From positions 1,426,001 through 1,490,000 of the forward strand of contig NZ_JAGIOK010000001.1 of the NCBI RefSeq assembly GCF_017876655.1: 64,000 nt of DNA. The letters run 5' to 3'. This document shows positions 1-9,622 of the stretch, in pieces. The notes beneath the pieces were generated by a model that was not told where the DNA came from, did not search any database, and was given only the letters and a program-made list of their open reading frames with translations. The first letter of the stretch is position 1. Every line of letters begins with the position of its first letter. Origin of the DNA: Microbacterium imperiale (GTDB lineage Bacteria > Actinomycetota > Actinomycetes > Actinomycetales > Microbacteriaceae). The position numbers and the translations under genes are program-made.

Positions 1-892
1 GTGACGCGTCAGGAGATCTCGGATGAGGTGTGGGCTGTTCTGGAGCCGCTGATGCCGGTGCCGGTCGGCAGGTCGCGGCCGTGGACGGATCATCGTCTCG
101 CGGTCGAGGGCATGGCCTGGAAGTACCGCACGGGGGCGCCCTGGCGGGATGTGCCGGAGCGGTTCGGGAAGTGGAACTCGATCTACAAGCGGTTCGCGCG
201 CTGGGCCGAGGACGGCACCTGGGAGAAGCTGCTCGCCGAGGTGCAGAAGCAGTCGGACGCGGCGGGCAAGCTCGACTGGGTGGTGTCGATCGACTCGACG
301 ATCGCGCGCGTGCACCAGCACGGCGCGACCCTCAGCCGCGACACAGGGGGCTGTGTCGAATCACAAGAATCCGCGGGAAGAGCCGCCTGATCACGGGATC
401 GGCCGCTCCCGTGGCGGGTTGACGAGCAAGGTGCATCTCGTCTGCGACGGGCGTGGACGTCCGCTGAGCTGGGTGATCACCGGCGCGAACATCAACGACA
501 CCACGATGATGACCGCCACACTCGAGCAGATCCACGTCCCTCGAGCTGTCGGCCGTCCGAGGCGGCGCCCGGATCGGGTGCTCGCCGACAAGGGCTACCC
601 GTCGAAGAAGAACAGGGCGTGGCTGCGGGAGCGGAAGATCGCCGCGACGATCCCGGAACGCGACGACCAGATCGCGCACCGCCGCAGGAAGCCTGGCCGG
701 CCCATCGACTTCGGGGAAGCCCAGCAGGAGCGCTACAAGGGACGCAACGTCGTCGAGCGCTGCTTCAACAAACTCAAGCAATGGCGCGGCATCGCGATGC
801 GCTCAGACAAGACAGCCCGCTCCTACCGCGCCGCGATAGCCCTCGCCGCCACGCTGATCTGGATCAAGACCGACTTAATCCACACGGCCTAG
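1..892 (+). mobile_element. IS5-family (IS427-like) insertion sequence, left end cut by the window
   Basis: The transposase starts at base 1, so the left terminal repeat lies outside the window. The right terminal repeat should fall shortly after the stop codon, but with only one end visible no inverted repeat or target duplication could be defined. The element abuts the exopolysaccharide locus, whose first gene starts at 1121, which fits a mobile boundary for that island (inference). Confidence 0.8.
1..892 (+). CDS. IS5-family DDE transposase in two overlapping frames (orfAB)
   Basis: The first frame (1-390, GTG start, 129 codons) carries the N-terminal DUF4096-like domain (MTRQEISDEVWAVLEPLMP, then a WRDVP motif) and the first catalytic Asp in SIDST (D98). 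The catalytic remainder lies in the +1 frame up to 892: NHKNPREEPPDH, IGRSRGGLTSKVHL, the second Asp in LADKGY, the Glu in the NVVERCFNKLKQWRG block, and the usual Leu/Ile-rich end. Neither frame alone encodes a full DDE enzyme. IS427-group elements are known to use two frames joined by frameshifting, so this copy may be active rather than decayed. A frame change at the G-run 346-350 would give a protein of about 296 residues. Confidence 0.85.
346..350 (+). other. Candidate +1 frameshift site (run of five G) in the transposase
   Basis: Frame 1 reads ACA GGG GGC TGT here and stops at 390. Skipping one G gives ACA GGG GCT GTG TCG AAT CAC AAG and continues into the catalytic domain. The run is the only homopolymer in the overlap, so it is the natural slip point; a genuine one-base indel would look the same. 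Confidence 0.5.
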
Positions 893-1120
893 TACGAAAT
901 ACGAGTGCCGCCCGAACACCGCCCCGCGCGGGATGCCGCCTGACCGGGTATTTTCGCGTCTTGTCCCCCAGATGGCGGACATCGCTGACACCAGTGGCAG
1001 AGCTACCATCGGCGAGGGGGAAGAGAGTGACGTTCGGCGATCCCTACGTCACATATCGGACACATCTGGCAGGTATTCTCTCCCCGCACCAACCCCAGAC
1101 CAGCAGTGAGGGAGGACGTC

Positions 1121-2686
1121 ATGCCGTACGACTTCTCCGCTGCGACCACGTGGCCGGCGACCGCGTCCCGCGAACCAGCCGACCCCCCGATCCCCGCGCC
1201 GCCCCAGCGCCCGGTGACATCCTCGTCGCCCACGGCGTTCCGCGGTCCGCGCGACTGGCGCCGCCGCTATGCCACTCTGCTGCGGGTCACCGACCTGCTC
1301 GTCCTCGTGTGGGTCGTCTACGGAACGCAGATCGCCTGGTTCGGGTTCGGCAATGCCCAGGTGGCGATCCGCGAGGACTCGCGCATCACCGACATCTCCT
1401 ACTGGCTCTTTTCCGCCGGCCTCATCACCGTGTGGATGTGGACGCTCAGCCTCGCCGACACCCGAGACCATCGAATCATCGGCGCTGGGGCCGAGGAGTA
1501 CGCGCGTATCGCGCGGGCGAGCCTGTCGCTGTTCGGCGTCATCGCGATCATCGCCTTCCTCACGCGCGTCGACGTCGCGCGAGGGTTCCTCCTCCTCAGC
1601 CTTCCGATCGGCGTGGGTCTCCTACTGCTCTCGCGCTGGCTGTGCCGCCAGTGGCTCGTCGCGAAGCGCTCGACCGGCGAGTACTCGGCGCGGGTGCTTC
1701 TCGTCGGGTCGGAGGCATCCGTCACGCACCTCGCCCGCGAACTGCAGCGCATGCCCGGCTCGGGCTATCGCGTCGTCGGCGCATGCGTGCCGTCGGGTCG
1801 CGTCGCCGGCTCCGTTCACGGAACGAGCATCCCGATCATGGGCAGCGTGGATGCCGTGCCGCAGGCACTCGCCGCGACGGATGCCGACACCGTCGCCGTC
1901 ACGAGCACCGACGAGCTGCCGCCCGACAAGGTGAAGCAGATCTCGTGGGGCCTCGAGGCCGGCCGCCAGCATCTCGTGCTCGCTCCGAGCATCGTTGACA
2001 TCGCGGGCCCGCGCATTCAGACGCGCCCCGTCGCCGGCGTGCCGCTGATGCACGTCGAGACTCCTCGGTTCAGTCGCGGCCAGCTGTTCCTGAAGCGCAC
2101 CGTCGACATCGTCGCCAGCACCGCGGGCGTCATCGTGCTGAGCCCGCTTCTGGTGTTCCTCGCCATCACCGTGCGCTTGTCGAGCCAGGGGCCGGTGTTC
2201 TTCCGACAGAAGCGCATCGGCCTGCGCGGCCGCGAGTTCACGATGCTGAAGTTCCGCTCGATGGTCGTCGACGCCGAGGACATGCTCGAGCAGCTTGCCA
2301 AACAGCAACGCGACTCGGGCAACGAGGTTTTGTTCAAGATGAAGAACGACCCCCGCGTGACGCCCGTCGGCCGGGTGATGCGGAAGTACAGCCTCGACGA
2401 GCTGCCCCAGCTGTTCAACGTCATCGGCGGTTCCATGTCACTCGTCGGCCCACGCCCGCCCCTCCCGTCCGAGGTCGAGCGATACGCGGCCCACGTGCAC
2501 CGTCGCTTCCTCGTGAAGCCCGGCATCACGGGCCTGTGGCAGGTGAGCGGCCGGTCCAGCCTGTCGTGGGAAGAGTCGGTGCGGCTCGACCTGTCGTACG
2601 TTGAGAACTGGTCGCTCCTCACCGACGTAGTGATCGTTGCAAAGACAGCTAGGGCTGCGATCGCGCCCGGTGAGACCGCACACTGA
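1121..2686 (+). CDS. Exopolysaccharide polyprenyl glycosylphosphotransferase (priming sugar transferase)
   Basis: Transfers a sugar-1-phosphate from a nucleotide sugar to undecaprenyl phosphate, the first membrane step of exopolysaccharide repeat-unit assembly. The N-terminal half (to about residue 165) holds hydrophobic membrane segments, the middle a CoA-binding-like Rossmann domain, and the last 200 residues the bacterial sugar transferase domain: KRTVDIVAS, FRQKRIGLRGREFTMLKFRSM, the DELPQLFNVI and SLVGPRPP blocks, and KPGITGLWQVSGRS. The ATG at 1121 is chosen over an upstream GTG at 1106 because GGGAGG lies seven bases before it. At 521 residues it is full length for the WbaP/CpsE class. 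It heads a same-strand run of six polysaccharide genes. The sugar it uses cannot be read from the sequence. Confidence 0.93.
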   Translation: MPYDFSAATTWPATASREPADPPIPAPPQRPVTSSSPTAFRGPRDWRRRYATLLRVTDLLVLVWVVYGTQIAWFGFGNAQVAIREDSRITDISYWLFSAGLITVWMWTLSLADTRDHRIIGAGAEEYARIARASLSLFGVIAIIAFLTRVDVARGFLLLSLPIGVGLLLLSRWLCRQWLVAKRSTGEYSARVLLVGSEASVTHLARELQRMPGSGYRVVGACVPSGRVAGSVHGTSIPIMGSVDAVPQALAATDADTVAVTSTDELPPDKVKQISWGLEAGRQHLVLAPSIVDIAGPRIQTRPVAGVPLMHVETPRFSRGQLFLKRTVDIVASTAGVIVLSPLLVFLAITVRLSSQGPVFFRQKRIGLRGREFTMLKFRSMVVDAEDMLEQLAKQQRDSGNEVLFKMKNDPRVTPVGRVMRKYSLDELPQLFNVIGGSMSLVGPRPPLPSEVERYAAHVHRRFLVKPGITGLWQVSGRSSLSWEESVRLDLSYVENWSLLTDVVIVAKTARAAIAPGETAH

Positions 2687-2741
2687 GATTGACGACCAGC
2701 GATGCCCTCAAGCAACGCCCGCCAGCACCTGAGGAGACACC

Positions 2742-3878
2742 ATGACCGGCATCATCATCCACGAGTGGATAGAGCGATCAGGCGGCGCAGAGCGAGTGGT
2801 CGATGCGTTCACAGCGCAGTTTCCCGACGCGCCAGTATTCACGCTTTGGAGCGACGTCTCGGGCCGATATGACAACGAAGTCATCGAATCCTGGATCTCA
2901 CGGACACCGTTGCGGCAGCGAAAGGCGCTCGCCCTCCCGTTCATGCTTCCGACCTGGCGCCTCCTTCGCGCAATCGACGAGCCGGAATGGGCGCTCATTA
3001 GTTCCCACCTGTTTGCGCATCATGCACGTCATCCTCGATTCCCCGACGTGCCGAAGATGGTTTATGCCCATACGCCGGCCCGCTACATCTGGGAGCCTGA
3101 GCGCGATTCACGAGGAGCGGGGCCCCTAGCGCGCGCAGCCTCTCGAGCATTACGCCCCATCGATCGCAGACGGGCACGGGAGGCGACAGCGATCGCAGTC
3201 AACAGCGAATTCACTCGACACCGAACGGAACGGGCGTGGAACCGAGACGCCGAAGTGATTTATCCCCCAGTCGACACCGCACGGCTTGTGAGCGGCGGCG
3301 ATTGGAGCTCGCACCTCTCCGCGCGAGAAGAAGACATCATACGCCGTCTTCCCGAGACCTACCTACTGGGCGCGTCGCGAATGGTTCCTTACAAGAGACT
3401 CGACCTGGTGATTGCGGCGGCGGAAGCGAATGACCTGCCCGTAGTCCTCGCCGGCGCGGGGCCCGATCGCGGCCGTCTCGCGTCTATCGCTGAGGGAGCG
3501 CACGTGAACACCTTGATAATCGACAATCCGAGTGATGCCCTGCTATATACGTTGATCCAGCGTGCTTTGGTGTTCATCTTTCCAGCGATAGAGGATTTCG
3601 GGATATTGCCAGTCGAAGCAATGACGCTTGGAACCCCCGTCGTCACCGCAACGTACGGCGGCGCGGCCGAGTCGGTGCAGTCCGTAGGTGGCGGCTCGCA
3701 TCTTGAGGGCGTCTCGCCAGAGAACTTTCGTTCCGCTTTGCAAGCAGCCCTAAGCGTCAATACTGAGGCACTACCTGAGCGCTGTTCCGTTTTCTCCGTC
3801 GATCGCTTTCAGCGGGACATTGACTCGTGGTTTGAGCGAAACTCCGTTCCTGTCCCGTCCATACGAAACGAGCACTGA
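2742..3878 (+). CDS. Glycosyltransferase family 4
   Basis: A 378-residue GT-B enzyme that probably adds one sugar to the lipid-linked repeat unit on the cytoplasmic face. The N-terminal SGGAERVVDAF segment is the usual GT4 acceptor-domain glycine motif; the C-terminal half has YLLGASRMVPYKRLDLVI and the retaining-GT donor motif in FPAIEDFGILPVEAMTLGTPVV (E-x7-E). A GAGGAG ribosome site precedes the ATG. Compared with the preceding gene it has more A/T-ending codons (for example TTT, TAT, ATA), matching the rest of the island. Donor and acceptor sugars are unknown. Confidence 0.88.
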   Translation: MTGIIIHEWIERSGGAERVVDAFTAQFPDAPVFTLWSDVSGRYDNEVIESWISRTPLRQRKALALPFMLPTWRLLRAIDEPEWALISSHLFAHHARHPRFPDVPKMVYAHTPARYIWEPERDSRGAGPLARAASRALRPIDRRRAREATAIAVNSEFTRHRTERAWNRDAEVIYPPVDTARLVSGGDWSSHLSAREEDIIRRLPETYLLGASRMVPYKRLDLVIAAAEANDLPVVLAGAGPDRGRLASIAEGAHVNTLIIDNPSDALLYTLIQRALVFIFPAIEDFGILPVEAMTLGTPVVTATYGGAAESVQSVGGGSHLEGVSPENFRSALQAALSVNTEALPERCSVFSVDRFQRDIDSWFERNSVPVPSIRNEH

Positions 3879-3883
3879 CGTCC

Positions 3884-6148
3884 ATGACTAGGCAGGCAAC
3901 GCGCGTCGCGATCCTCATCCTTGGAACCGCCGACTGGAATCAACAGATAGCAACCAATCAGCACTACATGACCCGAGAGCTAGCAGCTATCGACGGCGCT
4001 CGTGTTTGGTTCACCGAATCGTTGGGACTCCGAAAACCAGAACTGCGTGTTCGTGACATGAGGCGCGTCGCGCACCGCGTGTTCGGCAAAAGCCGGGGCG
4101 GCAGCACCGGCGAACGTCGCCCCGTACCGGACAACGTCCATATCATTTCACCCTTGGTCGCACCATACCACGGCATCAGCACCGCAACTATAAACAGACT
4201 GCTCCTCTCACGGTCGGTACGTGAATGGCTACGCAGTCCCGGAGAAAAGGTTCTCTGGTCCTACTCGCCGGTGACGTACGGACTCGAGAAGTATGCAGAT
4301 GTCAGCTATTACCATTGCGTTGACCTTCTCGATACTATTCCAGGGATCGATGCCGGGGTCATCCGCCGCAACGAGGCTCGTCTCGCCAGTCATCGACACG
4401 TCCGAGCAATCGCATCCAGTGATGTGGTCAAGAAGCATCTTGAATCGAGAGGCTTTATCGACCCCGTACTCTGGGAGAATGTTGCAGATGTTTCCAGGTT
4501 TGGTACACCTGCGGAACCGGACGTAGCGGCCGGTGAGGCTCGCATTATCTTCGCCGGGAACCTGGCGCCTAATAAGGTGAACTTTGAACTGCTGACTCAG
4601 CTCGCCGAGCGTGGTTTGCACGTTTCTTTAGCGGGCCCCCTTGCTGAGGGAGGCGGCGATGTGGCAAACCAGATGGATCGTCTGCTGGCCAGTGGTTGCA
4701 GGTATTTAGGATCGCTCAGCATCGACGAGCTATCTGATGCTCTCGCCGCCTCTTCGATCGGCCTAATACCCTACTTGCAGAATGACTACACACGTGGCGT
4801 CAGCCCACTGAAGACATTCGAATACCTGGCCTCCGGCTTGCAGGTTGTTGCTACTCCCATACCCGGCGTCCACGCTTCGGAGCGCGACGTCGTTGTCGTT
4901 GAACCAGCTCGTTTCGTCGACACAGTTATGCGCTTGGCGTCCGCGAACAGAACGCTCGCTGACGTACAGCGCCGCCGGCAGATTGCGGAACAGCATAGCT
5001 GGCACCAACGAGGAGCGGACGCGAGAGCCTTGGTCCGCGGTGACCTCGAACGACGACGAAATACCACGAGGGTGGCAGTCGTTGCTCACGCCGATGTCTG
5101 GGGAGGCGCTGAACGATACCTATGTGAACTATATTCTCGCCTCGGCGACACGGTTCAAACGGAACTCGTGGGCGCGATCCCGAACTGGCCCCCTAGCGCT
5201 GGTCCGACCGCCGACGCGAGGTTGAGCGCGAAATGGTCGCGGAAGAGCATGCTCCTCGCGCTCCCTCGCGCTCCTCGGGAGCTTAGACGTGTGGAACGTA
5301 TGGTGGCCGCGTGGGCGCCCGACGTGATTCACATGCAGTACAAACGGGAACAGATCGTATTCACGCGGCGGTTGTCGAGGATAGCGCCTGTTATCTGGAC
5401 CGAGCACGGAACCCTCCCCCAGAGATCCCTTGCTGCCCGTGCGCTAATGGCGCTTTACCGTGCCGCATCCTCGCACGCATCGGCCATCATCTGCGTATCC
5501 AGCGAAGTCGCGCACAGCGTGACCTCGGTGACACGACATTCGCGAGTGACGGTCGTCGAGAACGCCATCGACTCGAGGGCGTTCGCACCGGCGTCCGCGC
5601 AACAGCGGGAGGCAGCACGTGAGGTCTTGGGTATCGATCAGGAGGTTCCTCTCGCTCTCTGGGTTGCGCGACTTCATCCCGGCAAACTGCCGGAACTCGC
5701 AGTGCGCATCGGCCGGCACTGGCATGGGGTGACCATCATCGCGGGCGATGGGCCTTCCCGCTCTGAGATCGAGGCGGCCGCTAGGACCTCACCTCGAGTC
5801 CGCGTCGTCGGCCATGTAGCCGATACTCGAGAGCTTTATGCGGCCGCAGATCTGATGATGTTCACCTCTGCTGGAAGGGGTGAGGGCTACCCGACGACAA
5901 CCATTCTGGAAGCGTCGGCCATGGATCTTCCGATCATCACTCATAGGTCCTCAGGCGCGGGAGACGTCGTGGAGGCGGTCGACGGCGGGGTGGTGGAGGA
6001 AGCTGACGACATCACCTCGTGGCTCACAGGTATGGACGAGGTGCGTAGTCGGTCGTCGAGTGCACGGCGTGCGGAATGGGTAGCTCAACACTCCACGGAC
6101 CAATGGACTTTGCGTCACGCCGACATCATCGCTGAAGTTCGCAAATGA
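3884..6148 (+). CDS. Fused double glycosyltransferase (two GT4-like halves)
   Basis: A 754-residue protein made of two GT-B units. The N-terminal unit (about 1-390) has a divergent nucleotide-binding half: IIFAGNLAPNKVNFELLTQL, then YLQNDYTRGVSPLKTFEYLASG, where the usual first Glu region is replaced by a Pro-Leu-Lys-Thr-Phe-Glu motif. The C-terminal unit (about 393-754) is a classical GT4: ADVWGGAERYL near its start, WVARLHPGKLPELAV, and the GRGEGYPTTTILEASAMDLP donor block. Fusion implies two successive transfers by one polypeptide. It starts five bases after the previous stop without a clear ribosome site, so it may depend on coupling. No indel is needed to read both halves. Confidence 0.88.
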   Translation: MTRQATRVAILILGTADWNQQIATNQHYMTRELAAIDGARVWFTESLGLRKPELRVRDMRRVAHRVFGKSRGGSTGERRPVPDNVHIISPLVAPYHGISTATINRLLLSRSVREWLRSPGEKVLWSYSPVTYGLEKYADVSYYHCVDLLDTIPGIDAGVIRRNEARLASHRHVRAIASSDVVKKHLESRGFIDPVLWENVADVSRFGTPAEPDVAAGEARIIFAGNLAPNKVNFELLTQLAERGLHVSLAGPLAEGGGDVANQMDRLLASGCRYLGSLSIDELSDALAASSIGLIPYLQNDYTRGVSPLKTFEYLASGLQVVATPIPGVHASERDVVVVEPARFVDTVMRLASANRTLADVQRRRQIAEQHSWHQRGADARALVRGDLERRRNTTRVAVVAHADVWGGAERYLCELYSRLGDTVQTELVGAIPNWPPSAGPTADARLSAKWSRKSMLLALPRAPRELRRVERMVAAWAPDVIHMQYKREQIVFTRRLSRIAPVIWTEHGTLPQRSLAARALMALYRAASSHASAIICVSSEVAHSVTSVTRHSRVTVVENAIDSRAFAPASAQQREAAREVLGIDQEVPLALWVARLHPGKLPELAVRIGRHWHGVTIIAGDGPSRSEIEAAARTSPRVRVVGHVADTRELYAAADLMMFTSAGRGEGYPTTTILEASAMDLPIITHRSSGAGDVVEAVDGGVVEEADDITSWLTGMDEVRSRSSSARRAEWVAQHSTDQWTLRHADIIAEVRK

Positions 6149-6155
6149 GCCTCGG

Positions 6156-7316
6156 GTGAGGGATCTGGTTTACCGAGTCGGTGTCCGTATCGTCGCCGCA
6201 CTGATGCAAGCTACCAGCCTAGTGTTGCTCGCCCGCCTGCTCGGGGCGAACACCTTCGGACTCTTCACGGTGTGGTACTCTGTCGCTCTTCTGGTATGCG
6301 CGACTCTTGGATTCGGCGCCTCCGCTCGGGTGCTGCGTCTCTCCGCGCCCGACGAGCCGATCTACTTACGCGCCTCCCTCGCGACTACCCGCCTAATCAG
6401 CGTGGCGATCGTGCTCGCTGTAATGGCAGCAATCGGCTCGATACTTGGCGCCCCTGCATTGTTGCTGGCCTCCGCCACTATTCTTGCGGTCGGTGAATTC
6501 ACTTCGGAGTTCATGCAGGCTCTCTATGCGGGAGCATCACGCCAGACAGCTTCTCTCGGGATCATCGCATTGTCACGGCTGACGACACTGAGCGCGGTTG
6601 TCGCGGCCGGCGCTACGCTCGCAGCACCACTGATCGCGGTCCTGATAGCTTCCTCCGCCCTATCGCTTCTGATGCTCACACTCATCGGCGCAAAGGCGGT
6701 GGGTACGAGACGGCTTGCATACGTAATGCAGACTTCTCGCGGGTTCTGGTTCGCCTCGATGGTCGGGAACCTGCGAAATGTGGAGCCACCGCTCCTCGCC
6801 AGCGTGGCAACGCCCGCGGTGGCTGGCGGCTTCGCCACCGTGTCCAGATTGACTAACCCACTACTAATCGTTACAAGTTCTATGCAAGCAGTGTTCTTGC
6901 CACCACTCAGCGCCGCCGCCGAAAACGTTCTCGAGTTCCGTCGACAGTTCCGCAAGTTGATGCTCGTCGGATCTGCATATGGCCTTACGCTGATGACGCT
7001 CTCGCCTTTAGGGGCATGGCTGTTGATCACGACTTTGGGGCCAGATTATGAGTTCCTCTTGCCGGTCGCGATCGGCGTCATAGCCGCGACCGGCTTCTCG
7101 TCCATCTCGAATGTGTATCAGATTGGGCTATACGCTTTAGGAAAACCGTCACCAGTCGGGTGGATCGTAGGGTTGACCTCGCTGGCGGGGCTTCCTGTCC
7201 TCGCTATTGTTGGTTCGGTGGCCGAGGCGAGTTTCTGGCTTGGGGCCGTTCCGATAGGCGTGCAAGTCGCTCAGCTCGTCGCGAGCAGGGCCGTGTTCAA
7301 ACGTTTGGAAGGCTGA
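6156..7316 (+). CDS. Wzx-like polysaccharide flippase
   Basis: An integral membrane protein of 386 residues, hydrophobic almost throughout, with about 11-12 predicted membrane segments. The opening RVGVRIVAALMQATSLVLLARLLGANTFGLF is split by a bend after the first Gly-rich stretch, as in MATE/MOP-superfamily O-antigen translocases. It would flip lipid-linked repeat units to the outer face. The GTG at 6156, eight bases after the previous stop, is the first start that includes the first membrane segment; its ribosome site is weak and an ATG at 6204 would remove part of the first helix. It is slightly shorter than typical Wzx (about 420-480). Confidence 0.8.
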   Translation: MRDLVYRVGVRIVAALMQATSLVLLARLLGANTFGLFTVWYSVALLVCATLGFGASARVLRLSAPDEPIYLRASLATTRLISVAIVLAVMAAIGSILGAPALLLASATILAVGEFTSEFMQALYAGASRQTASLGIIALSRLTTLSAVVAAGATLAAPLIAVLIASSALSLLMLTLIGAKAVGTRRLAYVMQTSRGFWFASMVGNLRNVEPPLLASVATPAVAGGFATVSRLTNPLLIVTSSMQAVFLPPLSAAAENVLEFRRQFRKLMLVGSAYGLTLMTLSPLGAWLLITTLGPDYEFLLPVAIGVIAATGFSSISNVYQIGLYALGKPSPVGWIVGLTSLAGLPVLAIVGSVAEASFWLGAVPIGVQVAQLVASRAVFKRLEG

Positions 7317-7319
7317 TTC

Positions 7320-8333
7320 GTGTTCCACAACCGCTCATCCGACGAGAACGCTGACCTCGTTGCACCTATGCTGTCAATCGTTGTTCCAGCGTATAACCTA
7401 ACTGTTCCGATCCAGCAGTGCTTGCGTTCGATATCGATCAGCGGCCACGGCGAGGAGCGCTTCGAGGTTGTCGTCGTCGACGACTGCTCGACAGACGATA
7501 CGGCCGAACGCGCAAGACAGCTAATCGCTGAACTGCGGCTCCCGGGTATCGTGCGTAGCACATCCATCAATAGCGGGGTAGGAGAGGCCCGCAAGCTGGG
7601 GGCGCAGCTCGCTCGGGGGCGTTGCATATGGTTTGTGGACGGAGACGATGTGGTGACGCGTCCCGCTGTAGCGACCGCCCTCGCAATGGCCGCGCAGCTG
7701 CGCGACCATGAGTTCGGGTACTTCTTCCAATTTGAGCGGCTGGACGACATCGGCAACCCAATGGCGGGGGTGCGGTTCCGTCCCGGCAAGCTTCGTGACA
7801 ATGAGGACGTGATCGTGTCGTACCTCAGAGGAACCATGTCGCAGCTGATGTGGGACAAGATCCTGCCGCGTCACGAGATACTTCCGCACTTGTCGTCGCG
7901 GAGAACGCGAGAAGAAGCGCAAACGATGGCAACTTACCTCCCCACAGTGCGAAGAGTGCGCACGTCACCGATCGCGGCTTACGGCTATCGGCAGCGCCGG
8001 GGCTCGCTCACCAACGCCGCGCACTACACCGCAACCGTGCTCTCGTCGCAGGCCCAGAAGCGTGAAGAGCTCGAGATATTGGTTGCGAACAGCGCGTCGC
8101 CGCGAGTCAAACGCGCCGAACGGGCATTTTGGTCGCGTAATGCTGTGAGCGATGCACTCACTCTCGCACGAATCAAGGGCTCCGTTTCGCAGCGCGACGC
8201 AACCTATCGGTGGCGCGATCTGATTGCATTTAGTCGAAGCGCCGCGAGCGGAAAGTCAGTCCTGCTCGCGGGATCTCTTAAATTGTCGCCTCGCTTGTTC
8301 AACCTCGTCATGAGGAAGGTGCGACCCCAATGA
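7320..8333 (+). CDS. Glycosyltransferase family 2
   Basis: An inverting GT-A enzyme of 337 residues: SIVVPAYNLTVPIQQCL at the start, the nucleotide-binding VVVVDDCSTDDT and the metal-binding WFVDGDDVV (DxD). GGAAGG seven bases upstream supports the GTG start at 7320; an ATG 16 codons further in would also preserve the fold. The C-terminal third has no recognised motif. It follows the flippase by three bases and overlaps the polymerase start by ATGA, so it is co-translated with both. Probably adds one sugar of the exopolysaccharide repeat. Confidence 0.88.
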   Translation: MFHNRSSDENADLVAPMLSIVVPAYNLTVPIQQCLRSISISGHGEERFEVVVVDDCSTDDTAERARQLIAELRLPGIVRSTSINSGVGEARKLGAQLARGRCIWFVDGDDVVTRPAVATALAMAAQLRDHEFGYFFQFERLDDIGNPMAGVRFRPGKLRDNEDVIVSYLRGTMSQLMWDKILPRHEILPHLSSRRTREEAQTMATYLPTVRRVRTSPIAAYGYRQRRGSLTNAAHYTATVLSSQAQKREELEILVANSASPRVKRAERAFWSRNAVSDALTLARIKGSVSQRDATYRWRDLIAFSRSAASGKSVLLAGSLKLSPRLFNLVMRKVRPQ

Positions 8334-9622
8334 CACCTGTACGCGCCCGCGCTCACGCGACACCCCCCTGGCGCGACCTCGCATTGGCAGCAGTTCTTGC
8401 CAGCCTCATAGCGATCCGCATCCCCGGCCCGGGTACGCCGCTGCTTTTTGCCTTTGGGCTTTTATGTATCGCATTCCTAGGCCCGTTGATCGCCAGCCGC
8501 CGAGAGTATCAACCCTGGATTCTTCTATTCCTCGCTGGAGTCGGAGGTGCCAGCGTCGCAATCATCGTGAACGGTGCCGCCGTATCTAGCATTCCAACGT
8601 CTCAACCCTTTCGTCTACTTGTCTACACGGGGGCGCTCGTCGCATGGAAGACGATCTGGCGTTGCACCTGGCAAAGCATGACGGCCGGCATAGCAATCGG
8701 CATCGGTGCACTTTGGCTGCAGACAGCGAACACAGGTTCGCCAGAAGCGACTTGGAAGTACGCTCTCGCGTTCCCCGTGTGTCTGATGGTACTTCTGTTC
8801 GTCGACAGCACGAAAAGGGGTAGCCTATTGGCGGGTTTCTGCGTGGCAACGCTTGCAATCACCGCACTTTTCTTCGCTCACAGGACGATGGCGCTGATCC
8901 TGATTGCCGCCTTGGTGATCTGGTCGGTTGCGCGCCGCAGGCAGCAGCTGTCTCGCACCGCGCTCTTTCTGTGCGCCGGCGCCTTCCTAGCCATCGCCCA
9001 AGTGCTGATATCGAGCGTGCCTCAACTCGCGGAAGACGGTGCCCTGGGCGCCACATTGCAACGCTCATTCGCGCAGAATCAAGAGCGGTCATCGAATGTG
9101 ATCTTGGGTGGCCGGTCAGAACTCCCAGTCTCTCTATCCGCTGCCCTAGAGAGTCCTGTCCTCGGATCTGGTATGACGCCCCAAGCAGACACGGATATCC
9201 TGAATCGAGCGACCGGGTTTGCTCAGGAGCTCGGTGTCGCAGTCAATGACGCGACGCTGCGCACATGGATAAACCCGTCATCTGGTGCGGTTAGCGCTCA
9301 CTCCGCCATCATGGAGTTCTGGATCGTGGGCGGCGCCCTGGGATTGATCGTCGGCATCGTCATGGTGATAGCTTTTGCGCGCGCACTACGCCCGAATCGT
9401 TCACTCATAACCGGCAGCTTGGGGTTCACTTTTCTCCTTACGTGCTCGCTTTGGGATCTCTTCTTCTCCCCCTATCTGACGGGCCGTGACCTAGTTCTCG
9501 CGTTCGCTGTATGCCTCGTAGGCGCCTCAGTCTCACAAGATAGAAAAGCGGAATCAGAGCCTCGAGCGAGCGGTCCTGATTTCCCCACGCCGCACGAGCC
9601 GCTTCGTAGTACATTCGTCTGA
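8330..9622 (+). CDS. Wzy-like O-antigen/exopolysaccharide polymerase
   Basis: A 430-residue polytopic membrane protein with roughly ten hydrophobic helices and a long extracytoplasmic loop around residues 225-320, which is the Wzy/WaaL topology. These families share little sequence, so the call rests on topology, length and place in the operon next to a flippase and priming transferase. The loop includes AHSAIMEFWIVGGALGLIVG, comparable with the conserved His segment of O-antigen ligase-like proteins. The start overlaps the GT2 stop by ATGA. It is the last gene of the island; no chain-length regulator (Wzz) follows. Confidence 0.75.
   Translation: MTPVRARAHATPPWRDLALAAVLASLIAIRIPGPGTPLLFAFGLLCIAFLGPLIASRREYQPWILLFLAGVGGASVAIIVNGAAVSSIPTSQPFRLLVYTGALVAWKTIWRCTWQSMTAGIAIGIGALWLQTANTGSPEATWKYALAFPVCLMVLLFVDSTKRGSLLAGFCVATLAITALFFAHRTMALILIAALVIWSVARRRQQLSRTALFLCAGAFLAIAQVLISSVPQLAEDGALGATLQRSFAQNQERSSNVILGGRSELPVSLSAALESPVLGSGMTPQADTDILNRATGFAQELGVAVNDATLRTWINPSSGAVSAHSAIMEFWIVGGALGLIVGIVMVIAFARALRPNRSLITGSLGFTFLLTCSLWDLFFSPYLTGRDLVLAFAVCLVGASVSQDRKAESEPRASGPDFPTPHEPLRSTFV

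Noticed and set aside
893..1105. Terminal inverted repeat of the IS5 element and a promoter for the polysaccharide operon
   Set aside because: Only one IS end is in the window, and no clear -35/-10 pair or repeat could be defended; nothing else recognised in this 228-base gap.
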